Under the pieces are notes generated by a model. That model made no database searches, was not told where the DNA came from, and saw only the letters and a list, made by a program, of their open reading frames with translations. Shown in pieces: positions 1-6,246 of a stretch of DNA of 6,986 nt; the stretch's first letter is position 1, and every line of letters begins with the position of its first letter. Position numbers and translations under genes: made by a program. This DNA comes from Anaerolineae bacterium (GTDB lineage: Bacteria > Chloroflexota > Anaerolineae > Anaerolineales > Villigracilaceae), in contig PLNY01000194.1 in NCBI GenBank assembly GCA_003141915.1, positions 8,895 through 15,880 of the forward strand, in the 5' to 3' direction.

Positions 1-188
1 TTCCAATGATGCTTCATGCGTTCTTTGCCGCCCGCAATCTGGAGCAATTCATGATAATAGTCCACGCTCCACTCATCCGTAAAACCATATTCCTTGAAGG
101 TCATATTGAACGAGACGCGATGTCCATCCCGCTCAGTATCAATGATCACTCCGTCCTGGTCAAAAAACACAGCTTTGATTTTTGACAT
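1..188 (-). CDS. HAD-superfamily hydrolase (CbbY/beta-phosphoglucomutase-like), N-terminal part only
   Basis: Only the first 62 codons are in the window; the gene continues beyond position 1. The start ATG (186..188) is preceded on the minus strand by GGAG with a short spacer, which supports this start. Residues 7-19 read VFFDQDGVIIDTE, the classic HAD motif I: Asp10 would be the nucleophile that forms the phospho-aspartate and Asp12 the general acid/base. The segment after it is helical in character, as in the alpha-helical cap of subfamily I phosphatases and phosphomutases related to CbbY, Gph and beta-phosphoglucomutase. Such proteins are cytosolic, Mg-dependent and act on small phosphorylated metabolites. 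It is the last visible gene of the minus-strand block, 93 bases after the aminotransferase, so dephosphorylation or phosphomutation of a pathway intermediate is a fair inference. The family call is firm; the substrate is unknown and motifs II-IV are outside the window. Confidence 0.85.
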   Translation of the reverse strand, partial: MSKIKAVFFDQDGVIIDTERDGHRVSFNMTFKEYGFTDEWSVDYYHELLQIAGGKERMKHHW

Positions 189-202
189 AATTTCTCCATC
201 TC

Positions 203-272
203 AAACACAAAGGACTCAAAGGGCACCAAGGTTAATGTTTTTTCTTTTGTGTACTTCGTGTCCTTTGTGTTT
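203..272. repeat. 29-base imperfect inverted repeat between aminotransferase and HAD genes
   Basis: The arms are 203..231 and 244..272, separated by 12 bases. The outer 13 bases are a perfect match (AAACACAAAGGAC against GTCCTTTGTGTTT) and the inner part is imperfect. In the minus-strand transcript this would fold into a hairpin that starts 9 bases after the aminotransferase stop and ends 14 bases before the HAD start codon, leaving the GGAG site free. There is no U-tract after it, so it does not look like an intrinsic terminator. The low-complexity wording (CTTTGTGT, CCTTTGTG) resembles short interspersed repeats that I recall from Chloroflexota and other environmental genomes; that link is from memory. 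Confidence 0.6.
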
Positions 273-281
273 AACCGTATT

Positions 282-1391
282 TTATTTTTTCATCCTAAAG
301 AATTCATGGATCGTATCCACGAACAGACGGTTCTCTTCCTTCGTCCCAATCGTGACGCGGAACCAGCCATCGCTGCCGTACTTTTTGCTTTCGCCGCGCA
401 AGATCAGGCCCTTCGTCAACGCAAAGGCTAATACTTCCTTGCCCGTCTTGCCTGTCGCGCCGCAATCGAACAGGATGTAATTCGACTTGGATGGGAAGAC
501 CACGAAGCCGGGAATATCGCTCAACGATTCAGTGATGAAGTCCACTTCAGTATTGTTGAAGCGGACGCGCTCGGCGAGTCCTTCGGTATCTTCGAAGGCC
601 GCCAGCGCCGCCCACATCGGGATCGTGCCTACGTTCCAGGGCAGAAGCGAACCGGAAACTTGGTCGATCACTTCCTTCGCCGCCAACGCATATCCAAAGC
701 GCATTCCCGCGAGACCGTAAGCCTTCGACAGCGTCCGCATGATAATCACGTTATTGTATTTCTTGATCAATCCAACCTGCGACATGCCCAGGCCTGCATA
801 TTCGACATACGCTTCATCGATTACAAACGGAATGCCTGTTTCCGCAATGGTGATGAAATGCTTGGCATCCATAAAGTTGCCGGTCGGGTTATTGGGATTG
901 GCAACCGCGATGATCTTGGTCTTATCGGTTACTGCTTTTAGAATGGCATCCGGATCATAAAGCATCTTTTTATCTTTGTAGATCATCGGCACATTGACCA
1001 TCTTCGCGCCCAACAATGTACCGCGCAATTGATAGATGGCGAAGCACGGCGTATGTTGAATGACTTCATCGCCCGGCGAGATGAACATGCGGAAGACATT
1101 GTCGAATACTTCGCTGGAGCCGTTGCCGATCATGACGTTCTGCGGCCCGTCGAGCTTGTTGATCTCGGCAATCTTGGTCCGCACCACAAGTCCCTGATCG
1201 GGATAACGGTTCGCCATCTTGGCATACTTGATCATCGCCTCCAGAACCTTTTGCGAAGGCGCGTTCGGATTCTCGTTCGACATCATGCGATGTAATTCGG
1301 GTTTACGCCATGCCAGCTCGATATGATCCGAGATGTACATCGGAATGCCTTTTACCCAGGGAACATAATATTCTTCGATTTTCTTTGCCAT
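282..1391 (-). CDS. Histidinol-phosphate aminotransferase-like PLP-dependent aminotransferase
   Basis: This is a 369-residue class I/II (fold type I) aminotransferase, cytosolic and of full family length. Visible landmarks are SNENPNAPS (38-46), typical of the HisC N-terminus; GNGSSE (89-94), which binds the PLP phosphate; ANPNNPTG (164-171); IDEAYVEY (191-198), whose Asp192 should contact the pyridine nitrogen; RTLSKAYGLAGMRFG (219-233), with Lys223 as the Schiff-base lysine and Arg231 as a phosphate ligand; and FRVTIGTKEEN (344-354), with Arg345 in the place of the carboxylate/phosphate-binding Arg of HisC. The ATG has GGAG eight bases upstream. It lies 92 bases after an aldolase gene and is followed by a HAD phosphatase, with no other his genes visible. 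HisC homologues also serve as aromatic aminotransferases and threonine-phosphate decarboxylases (CobD), so a catabolic role on a phosphorylated amino compound is as likely here as histidine synthesis. Family firm, substrate open. Confidence 0.93.
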   Translation of the reverse strand: MAKKIEEYYVPWVKGIPMYISDHIELAWRKPELHRMMSNENPNAPSQKVLEAMIKYAKMANRYPDQGLVVRTKIAEINKLDGPQNVMIGNGSSEVFDNVFRMFISPGDEVIQHTPCFAIYQLRGTLLGAKMVNVPMIYKDKKMLYDPDAILKAVTDKTKIIAVANPNNPTGNFMDAKHFITIAETGIPFVIDEAYVEYAGLGMSQVGLIKKYNNVIIMRTLSKAYGLAGMRFGYALAAKEVIDQVSGSLLPWNVGTIPMWAALAAFEDTEGLAERVRFNNTEVDFITESLSDIPGFVVFPSKSNYILFDCGATGKTGKEVLAFALTKGLILRGESKKYGSDGWFRVTIGTKEENRLFVDTIHEFFRMKK

Positions 1392-1424
1392 TCTTTTACT
1401 CCTGAAAGTTTTATGGATGTCGGT

Positions 1425-1470
1425 GGTCGAGTAGGATGAAATCCGTATTGAACTCGCCGCCTACCCGACC
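1425..1470. repeat. 11-base inverted repeat between aldolase and aminotransferase
   Basis: GGTCGAGTAGG (1425..1435) and CCTACCCGACC (1460..1470) pair with one mismatch across a 24-base loop. The hairpin would form in the minus-strand mRNA just after the aldolase stop and upstream of the aminotransferase ribosome binding site. It lacks a following U-tract, so I do not call it a terminator. The words GGTCGAGTAG and GTAGGCGGCGAG look like parts of short palindromic repeats common in actinobacterial and Chloroflexota genomes, which suggests a decayed interspersed repeat; this is from memory. Confidence 0.4.
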
Positions 1471-1483
1471 AACACAACTGTTT

Positions 1484-2359
1484 CTATACCTTGCCAGTGC
1501 ATTCCAACATTTCCATCCAATGGATCACGGCTTTGCGGGTCGCGTCACGGACGGCGATATCGATTTTGCCGGGATCATATTCATCACGGTGCGCGCTGAT
1601 ATATTCGAACTTCGCGTCGATCAAGGTATGCTTCAACTCGGTGGATACATTGAACTTCGCTCCACCAGCCGCCAGCAGCTTCTTGATGTAATCTTCGGGC
1701 AGGCCGGTGCCGCCGTGAACCACGAGCGGCGTTTTGATTCCGTTGCCGTTGATCATTTTGTTGATGGTTGCCAAACGGTCGAAATCAATTTTTGGATTCT
1801 TCGTTTTATAAACTCCATGCGCGGTGCCGATGGCCGGGGCGAAAATATCCAGGCCGGTGCGCTCGACAAATTCCACCGACTGCTTCGGGTTCGCCAACTG
1901 CGCTTCATCTTCCGCGACCTTGACCTGATCTTCCACTCCGCTCACGGTTCCCAACTCGCCCTCGACCGAGATGTTCCCAACCTTATGACAATAGTCCACC
2001 ACTTCTTTTGTCTGGCGGATGTTTTCTTCGTATGCCTTCTTGGACGCGTCGATCATGATGTTGGTATAACCGGCATCCGCGCATTTCTTGCAGTAATCAA
2101 TATCGGTGCAGTGATCCAAATGCAGACAAACCGGCACCGGCGCAGATGAAGCCAGGTTACGATAGATCGCCACCATCATGCTTGTCCCGAGGAACTGGGA
2201 TGGCTTGACTGAGGTCTGAACGATCACGGGCGCCTTCTTTTCGACTGCGGCATCGATCACCGCCTCGAACTGAAGCAGATCCGTAACATTGAATGCCCCG
2301 ACGGCATACTTGCCTTTAAACGCCTCGACCGTGATCTCTTTTGCATTTACGATTGACAT
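1484..2359 (-). CDS. Class II (zinc-dependent) ketose-bisphosphate aldolase
   Basis: This 291-residue protein matches the compact class II aldolases (FbaA/GatY/KbaY/IolJ type). These cleave a ketose bisphosphate or related phosphorylated ketose into dihydroxyacetone phosphate and an aldehyde, using a zinc ion. Key parts are GAFNV (21-25) near the N-terminus; HLDHC (80-84), with Asp82 as catalytic acid and His83 as zinc ligand; VEGELG (132-137), with the conserved Glu; GTAHG (178-182), with His181 as zinc ligand; VHGGTGL (214-220), with His215 as the third zinc ligand and phosphate-binding glycines; and KFNVSTELK (235-243), the second phosphate-binding loop. All catalytic residues I would expect are present. 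The start ATG is preceded by AAGGAG with a good spacer. It sits mid-operon between the flavoprotein/small-ORF pair and the aminotransferase, with no glycolytic neighbours. Substrate within the family (fructose, tagatose, deoxy-phosphogluconate and so on) cannot be told from these motifs. Confidence 0.95.
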   Translation of the reverse strand: MSIVNAKEITVEAFKGKYAVGAFNVTDLLQFEAVIDAAVEKKAPVIVQTSVKPSQFLGTSMMVAIYRNLASSAPVPVCLHLDHCTDIDYCKKCADAGYTNIMIDASKKAYEENIRQTKEVVDYCHKVGNISVEGELGTVSGVEDQVKVAEDEAQLANPKQSVEFVERTGLDIFAPAIGTAHGVYKTKNPKIDFDRLATINKMINGNGIKTPLVVHGGTGLPEDYIKKLLAAGGAKFNVSTELKHTLIDAKFEYISAHRDEYDPGKIDIAVRDATRKAVIHWMEMLECTGKV

Positions 2360-2548
2360 ATTTACTCCTTTTGTTTGAATTATTGATGAATCTTAGATGC
2401 TAACTTGCAAAGGTTGAATCGCAACCCTTCTTGCTTATTTTGCCTTTTTCTTCAGTTGAAACGCCGGTCCGCGCAGTGCTCAATCGCCTCATGTTATTCC
2501 AACATCGGCCACATCAATTCAGATATCCGTAACGCTACACCATTATTG
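2360..2548. other. 189-base intergenic stretch with no supported gene
   Basis: Between the 41-codon ORF and the aldolase there is a non-coding gap that is unusually long for this operon. The only structure I see is a small hairpin, GGTTG-AATCG-CAACC at 2412..2426, about 50 bases upstream of the aldolase start; it is not followed by a U-run on the minus strand. No convincing -35/-10 pair for a separate aldolase promoter was found. A 29-codon open stretch without a good ribosome binding site exists on the minus strand but is not supported. The gap may hold a decayed gene end or leader RNA. Confidence 0.5.
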
Positions 2549-2674
2549 TCACGGGAGCGGCCATGCGTTCGCCAACTTCTGAATCCATTGATCAAAGATT
2601 AAAGGCGAGGAATCCCACCCGGTCTCCATGTCGGAGTTTGTCTTAATTAAGCGTTCCACAGGACTTTCTTTCAT
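2549..2674 (-). CDS. Possible 41-residue small protein of unknown function
   Basis: A short ORF starts with ATG at 2672..2674, preceded on the minus strand by GAAAGGAG with an eight-base spacer, as good a ribosome binding site as any in the window. It begins 49 bases after the flavoprotein stop and ends at TGA (2549..2551). The peptide starts MKESPVERLIKTNSDMETGW and ends FDQWIQKLANAWPLP. It is mixed-charged and rich in Trp near the C-terminus, with no membrane segment, signal peptide or cysteine motif. I do not recognise it. It could be a genuine accessory protein of the operon, or the front of a longer gene cut by a frameshift: one of the other minus-strand frames stays open across the TGA and on to a stop at 2494..2496. 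The strong start signal favours translation; the function is unknown. Confidence 0.5.
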   Translation of the reverse strand: MKESPVERLIKTNSDMETGWDSSPLIFDQWIQKLANAWPLP

Positions 2675-2723
2675 AGCATTTTCTCCTTTCTTACTCGGAA
2701 CCAACGCCGTTGCTTTCACCTGC

Positions 2724-5159
2724 TTATGCTCTGACTCGTTCTCCTTTCGGATCCCATAGCGGCGACGAAACGACCACCGCGCCAATCTGCTCGCCAAAGA
2801 ATTCAATCTCAAGTTTCGTGCCGGGCTTGCTGTATTCGATTGGCAGATATGCGTAAACGATGCTTTTCTTAACGGAATAACCAAAGCCTCCAGCGGCCAC
2901 CCATCCGATGGTTGTTCCATCCATAGTTCGAATCGGTTCCTTGCCAATCGCTATCATACGATCATTGGCAAGAGTAATGCACATCAACTTGCGCGTTAAA
3001 CCTTTTTCTTTGGCCTTGACCAGCGCATCTTTGCCGATGAAATCTTTTTTATCAAGCTTGACGGCAAAGCCCAAACCAGCCTCAAGTGGGTTGTAATCCG
3101 GGCTGATCTCACTGCTCCAATAGCGATAGCCTTTCTCAAGCCTCATCGTGTCAATGGCTTTATATCCGCCAGCCACTATGCCTTCGGGTTGACCCGCTTC
3201 CCAGAGGATGTCCCATAAGCGCAAACCATATTCCATCGGGCAGTAAAACTCCCAGCCCAGCTCGCCGACATAAGTCACTCGCGAAGCGAGAAGCGGCACA
3301 TCGCCAACGGTGATGTACTTGGCTGTCATGTATGGAAAGTTCGCGTTGGACACGTCGTCGGTTGTAATCTTTTGGAGGATCTTGCGCGCTTTGGGTCCCC
3401 ACAAACCAATGCAAGCGTAAGACGAACCGACATCCTCGATGGTCACCGAACCATTTTCGGGCATATTAATGGAGAGCCATGAAGAATCATGTTGACCAAA
3501 TGCCGTGCCTGTAATGATTAAAAATCGTTCTTCGCCAAGGCGCGTGACCGTGAAATCACATTCGATGCCGCCGCGTTTATTGAGACATTGAGTATAGGTC
3601 ACCGAACCAACCGGCTGATCAATATTATTGGCGCAGACATAATTCAAGAAGTTCAAAGCGCCCGGGCCGCGCACTTCAATTTTATTGAAGGAAGTTTCAT
3701 CGAACAGACCCGCGTTCTCGCGCGTCATCAAATGTTCATAGCCGATCGCGCGTGACCAATTCTGGCGCGACCAGCCTTGAGGTTCGTGGCCGTGATTCGC
3801 TTTCTCTTCATAGATCCTGAACCAGTTCGGGCGTTCCCATCCGAACTTTTCACCGAAGGAACAGCCGAGGTCGCGCAGGCGAAAATACGTTGGAGAGAGT
3901 CGCTGGTTGCGACGCGACATGCGTTCCTCGCCGGGGAAATGAATATCATAATATTGAGTATAAGTTTCGATGGTGCGCGCCACTGTGAAATCAAGGCTGT
4001 TGTAGTTGGGACCGAAGCGACGCACATCCAGCCGCCAGACATCCCATTCAGGATGACCATCAATGATCCACTCGGCCATCGTTTTGCCGATGCCGCCTGC
4101 GCCTGCCAGTCCATGCGCGCAGAACGCGCAGGCTACCCAGAATCCCTTAACCGATGTCGGGCCGAGCAAAAATTCACCATCGGGTGTGAAGCCCTCGGGG
4201 CCGTTCAAGAGTTTGATGACTTCCGCATTTTCCACAGCCGGAACGCGTCGGATGGAATTTTCCATCAACGGCGTGAAGCGCTCCCAATCTGGCGGCAACA
4301 ACTGATATTTAAAATCGTGCGGGATGCCGTTCAAGCCAAAGGGTTCGGGCTGGCGTTCATATCCGCCCGTTACCAAACCGCCAACCTCCTCACGCCAATA
4401 CACGAGCAAATCGGGATCGCGCAATGTTGGGAAATTGTGTGTAACACCTTCGATGGGTTTCGTCAAAATATAAAGATGCGCCATTGGGACAACCGGCAAA
4501 TCCAACCCGACCATTTTTCCCACTTCGCGTCCCCACTGACCGGAGGCGTTCACTACAACCTCGGTCTTGATCGAACCTTTATTGGTCACCACTTCGCTGA
4601 CACGCCCGTTTTTCACGATGATCTTTTCGACATCGGTGTCAGTAAATATTTTTGCCCCGCGATTTTTTGCACCGATTGCCAAAGCGTTGGTCAAACCGGT
4701 TGGATCAATGATGCCATCATTGGGCGTGAATGCCGCACCGACCACACCGTCCAATGAAATCAGCGGGAACTTTTCCTGTGCTTCTTTCGGCGAGATCATT
4801 TCCATATCCACGCCAAACGAACGCGCCATCCCAACGAGACGTTTGTTCTCTTCCATACGCTCGGCGGATGAAGCCAGACGAATGCCGCCGACTTCGCGCC
4901 AGGATGTATCCTGACCCGTTTCTGCTTTCAGCTTGCGATACAAATCCGTGCTGTAGTGCATCATGCGCGTGAGGTTTGCATCCGTACGCATCTGGCCCAC
5001 TAGGCCCGCTGAATGCCACGTGGAGCCTGATGTCAATTCGTGGCGTTCCAGAATGAGGACATCCTTCCAACCCATAAGCGTAAGATGATAGGCAATACTG
5101 CATCCACCCACTCCGCCGCCAATGATGACGACTTGTGCCTGTGAAGGTAATTCAGCCAT
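2724..5159 (-). CDS. Dimethylglycine/sarcosine dehydrogenase-type flavoprotein with GcvT-like folate domain
   Basis: This 811-residue protein has the length and domain order of dimethylglycine dehydrogenase (DMGDH), sarcosine dehydrogenase and dimethylglycine oxidase. These oxidise an N-methyl amine and pass the one-carbon unit to tetrahydrofolate. Residues 10-40 form a Rossmann FAD site with GGGVGG (14-19) and Glu38. GSTWHSAGL (45-53) places His49 at the position that carries covalent FAD in the family. His228 and Tyr254 look like counterparts of the substrate-pocket His and Tyr. GPEGFTPDGEFLLGP (320-334) and the Gly-rich HGLAGAGGIGK (349-359) close the FAD domain. A linker domain follows, then a GcvT fold (about 465-700) with GGIECDF (530-536), where Asp535 is the likely folate-site acid, and GELGWE (632-637), and a GcvT C-terminal barrel (about 720-805). 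AAGGAG lies six bases before the ATG. It is the first large gene of the minus-strand operon. The actual substrate may be another N-methyl or N-alkyl compound. Confidence 0.93.
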   Translation of the reverse strand: MAELPSQAQVVIIGGGVGGCSIAYHLTLMGWKDVLILERHELTSGSTWHSAGLVGQMRTDANLTRMMHYSTDLYRKLKAETGQDTSWREVGGIRLASSAERMEENKRLVGMARSFGVDMEMISPKEAQEKFPLISLDGVVGAAFTPNDGIIDPTGLTNALAIGAKNRGAKIFTDTDVEKIIVKNGRVSEVVTNKGSIKTEVVVNASGQWGREVGKMVGLDLPVVPMAHLYILTKPIEGVTHNFPTLRDPDLLVYWREEVGGLVTGGYERQPEPFGLNGIPHDFKYQLLPPDWERFTPLMENSIRRVPAVENAEVIKLLNGPEGFTPDGEFLLGPTSVKGFWVACAFCAHGLAGAGGIGKTMAEWIIDGHPEWDVWRLDVRRFGPNYNSLDFTVARTIETYTQYYDIHFPGEERMSRRNQRLSPTYFRLRDLGCSFGEKFGWERPNWFRIYEEKANHGHEPQGWSRQNWSRAIGYEHLMTRENAGLFDETSFNKIEVRGPGALNFLNYVCANNIDQPVGSVTYTQCLNKRGGIECDFTVTRLGEERFLIITGTAFGQHDSSWLSINMPENGSVTIEDVGSSYACIGLWGPKARKILQKITTDDVSNANFPYMTAKYITVGDVPLLASRVTYVGELGWEFYCPMEYGLRLWDILWEAGQPEGIVAGGYKAIDTMRLEKGYRYWSSEISPDYNPLEAGLGFAVKLDKKDFIGKDALVKAKEKGLTRKLMCITLANDRMIAIGKEPIRTMDGTTIGWVAAGGFGYSVKKSIVYAYLPIEYSKPGTKLEIEFFGEQIGAVVVSSPLWDPKGERVRA

Positions 5160-5217
5160 GCAATTCTCCTTGTTCGCTATGATTTTGTTCGCCCATCCCA
5201 GTCACATTGCTATCCAT
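5152..5217 (-). CDS. Possible 21-residue leader ORF overlapping the flavoprotein start
   Basis: An ATG at 5215..5217 follows AGGAG with a six-to-seven-base spacer on the minus strand, and opens a 21-codon frame that ends in TGA at 5152..5154. The peptide begins MDSNVTGMGEQNH. Its last codons contain the flavoprotein's own AAGGAG, and its stop overlaps that gene's start (ATGGCTGA), in a different reading frame. This is the geometry of translational coupling or of a leader that gates the next gene. The peptide has no recognisable motif and no run of one amino acid that would suggest attenuation. It lies about 60 bases downstream of the predicted start of transcription. It may be chance, but start signal, position and stop overlap together make it worth listing. 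Confidence 0.4.
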   Translation of the reverse strand: MDSNVTGMGEQNHSEQGELHG

Positions 5218-5242
5218 AAATAACTCCTAGAATACACTTTGG

Positions 5243-5279
5243 CACGTAAATACTAGCAAGGTAAAACCTTGACTACGTG
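5243..5279. promoter_or_regulatory. Nested inverted repeat, candidate DeoR-family operator or 5' leader hairpin
   Basis: CACGTA (5243..5248) pairs with TACGTG (5274..5279), and inside it CAAGG (5257..5261) pairs with CCTTG (5267..5271) around a five-base loop. The outer arm lies on the predicted transcription start of the minus-strand operon (about 5278) and the element covers roughly +1 to +36, a common repressor position. The half-site CAAGGT also occurs on the deoR side at 5373..5378. Alternatively it acts as an RNA hairpin in the leader. That the neighbouring regulator binds it is inferred. Confidence 0.45.
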
Positions 5280-5284
5280 AGAAC

Positions 5285-5313
5285 ATTATAACTAATAAAA
5301 TAGAAACTTGCAA
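5285..5313 (-). promoter_or_regulatory. Sigma70-type promoter of the minus-strand flavoprotein operon
   Basis: On the minus strand, TTGCAA (5308..5313) is followed after exactly 17 bases by a perfect TATAAT (5285..5290). Transcription would start near 5278, about 60 bases before the leader ORF and about 120 bases before the flavoprotein ATG. The -35 matches consensus at four of six positions. The surrounding DNA is strongly AT-rich compared with the genes. Confidence 0.7.
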
Positions 5314-5336
5314 TTTCTTTCATATTCTTATATAAT
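5308..5336 (+). promoter_or_regulatory. Sigma70-type promoter of the deoR gene, sharing its -35 with the opposing promoter
   Basis: The same palindromic TTGCAA (5308..5313) is followed on the plus strand, again after exactly 17 bases, by a perfect TATAAT (5331..5336). Transcription would start near 5343 and give a leader of about 43 bases before the deoR ATG. Because both promoters use one -35 hexamer, only one RNA polymerase should be able to occupy the site at a time. Confidence 0.7.
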
Positions 5337-5348
5337 CTTTCCCTAAAG

Positions 5349-5365
5349 CATTCACCTTCATTCAC
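5349..5365 (+). repeat. Direct repeat CATTCAC with 10-base period in the deoR leader
   Basis: CATTCAC occurs at 5349..5355 and again at 5359..5365, so the copies are one helical turn apart, just downstream of the predicted deoR transcription start. Such spacing would suit a dimeric or multimeric repressor reading one face of the DNA, here possibly DeoR autoregulation. Two short copies could also be chance. Confidence 0.3.
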
Positions 5366-5385
5366 TTGATTCCAAGGTTTGGTTG

Positions 5386-6180
5386 ATGAGTAAAACACTC
5401 ATTCCAGCACAGAGGCGAGAAAAAATTCAGAAGTACCTGGAAACTCATAAGATCGCCCGGACGGTTGATCTTTATAAAATGCTGGAAACTTCCGAAGCAA
5501 CTGTGTGGCGGGACTTGGAATGGCTGGAGCAAAAAGGAATTATCGAAAGAACTCATGGGGGAGCCATGCTCAGTCAAAGGATAACTCTGGAGCCAGAGTA
5601 TCAGCTAAGAGCGAAAAAACACCCGGAAGAAAAACAACGGATCGGAGCGCTGGCCGCCTCGTTAATCGAGAATGGCGATATTGTCTTTGTCAATAGCGGG
5701 ACAACAGCCACTCAGGTAATCCACCACATTCGAGGCACAGCGAATATCACGGTGTTCACAAATAATTTTTACGCTGCACTGGAAATGGGAGAACCGGGCT
5801 TTCATTATTATTTGATCGGCGGGGACTTTCAACCACGTTCCTTGTCCACTACCGGGCGATTAGCAACCGAGAATTTGAAGCAGGTCTATGCCAATAAGAC
5901 AATTATCGGCGTGGATGGAATCAGTTTAAAACATGGCTGTACGGTTCCGTCCGATGCGGAGGCGGAGGTTGTGCGGTTGATGATCGAGCATACCAAGGGC
6001 CAGGTTATTATTGCGGCCGATCACAGCAAGTGGGGGATGGTTTCCAATTATCAAGTGGCAAGCCTGGATGAGATTAATAAACTTGTAACAGATGAAGCGA
6101 TTGATATGTCGGCAATTGAATCCCTTTCGGCTCATTCCATAGATACTTTGATTGCTGACGACAATCCTATCCAAGCTTGA
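5386..6180 (+). CDS. DeoR/GlpR-family transcriptional regulator
   Basis: This 264-residue protein has both halves of the DeoR family. The N-terminal winged helix-turn-helix (about 7-60) shows RREKIQKYLE, the recognition region SEATVWRDLEWLEQKG (36-51) and the family hallmark ERTHGGA (54-60). The C-terminal sugar-phosphate sensor domain (about 80-240), which has the isomerase-like fold, shows GDIVFVNSGTTATQ (97-110), FTNN (124-127), IGGD (144-147), GVDGIS (175-180) and ADHSKWG (211-217). Family members are usually repressors released by a phosphorylated metabolite. I chose the ATG at 5386 over the TTG three bases earlier because AAGG (5374..5377) is then eight bases upstream. It is transcribed divergently from the flavoprotein operon and is followed 66 bases later by a second flavoprotein, so it probably controls both. 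The effector is unknown, but a phosphosugar-like intermediate would fit the aldolase and HAD genes. Confidence 0.95.
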   Translation: MSKTLIPAQRREKIQKYLETHKIARTVDLYKMLETSEATVWRDLEWLEQKGIIERTHGGAMLSQRITLEPEYQLRAKKHPEEKQRIGALAASLIENGDIVFVNSGTTATQVIHHIRGTANITVFTNNFYAALEMGEPGFHYYLIGGDFQPRSLSTTGRLATENLKQVYANKTIIGVDGISLKHGCTVPSDAEAEVVRLMIEHTKGQVIIAADHSKWGMVSNYQVASLDEINKLVTDEAIDMSAIESLSAHSIDTLIADDNPIQA

Positions 6181-6246
6181 TGACCGCCCATGCCGTTATC
6201 GGGCTTTGTATAAGAATTTAATTCTAAAAAGAGAAAAGGTGAATTG

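Noticed and set aside
1436..2149. 237-codon plus-strand open frame
   Set aside because: It is antisense to the class II aldolase, which has all its catalytic residues; the frame is a by-product of that gene's codon use.
2494..2560. Minus-strand fragment reading ALRISELMW, reminiscent of the LRISEL motif of tyrosine recombinases
   Set aside because: Only about six residues match, there is no start codon context and no other recombinase motif nearby; chance similarity is likely.
2675..2947. Upstream extension of the 41-codon ORF to a 132-codon ORF overlapping the flavoprotein end
   Set aside because: The extra part lies out of frame inside the flavoprotein C-terminal domain; the ATG at 2672..2674 has the strong ribosome binding site and should be the start if the ORF is real.
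3777..4757. 326-codon plus-strand open frame
   Set aside because: It lies fully antisense to the flavoprotein, whose motifs are clear and continuous; the translated product looks random, with no family motif and no ribosome binding site.
5383..5385. TTG as the deoR start codon
   Set aside because: The ATG directly after it has better spacing from AAGG and is the more usual start; the difference is one residue.
6186..6208. GCCC...GGGC followed by TTTGT after deoR, as a possible terminator
   Set aside because: The stem is only four base pairs with an 11-base loop and the T-run is short and interrupted; too weak to call.
6209..6225. TATAAG as -10 of a separate promoter for the second flavoprotein, and the adjacent AGAATT-T-AATTCT palindrome
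   Set aside because: No acceptable -35 lies 16-18 bases upstream, and the palindrome is short and AT-only enough to be chance; cotranscription with deoR is simpler.
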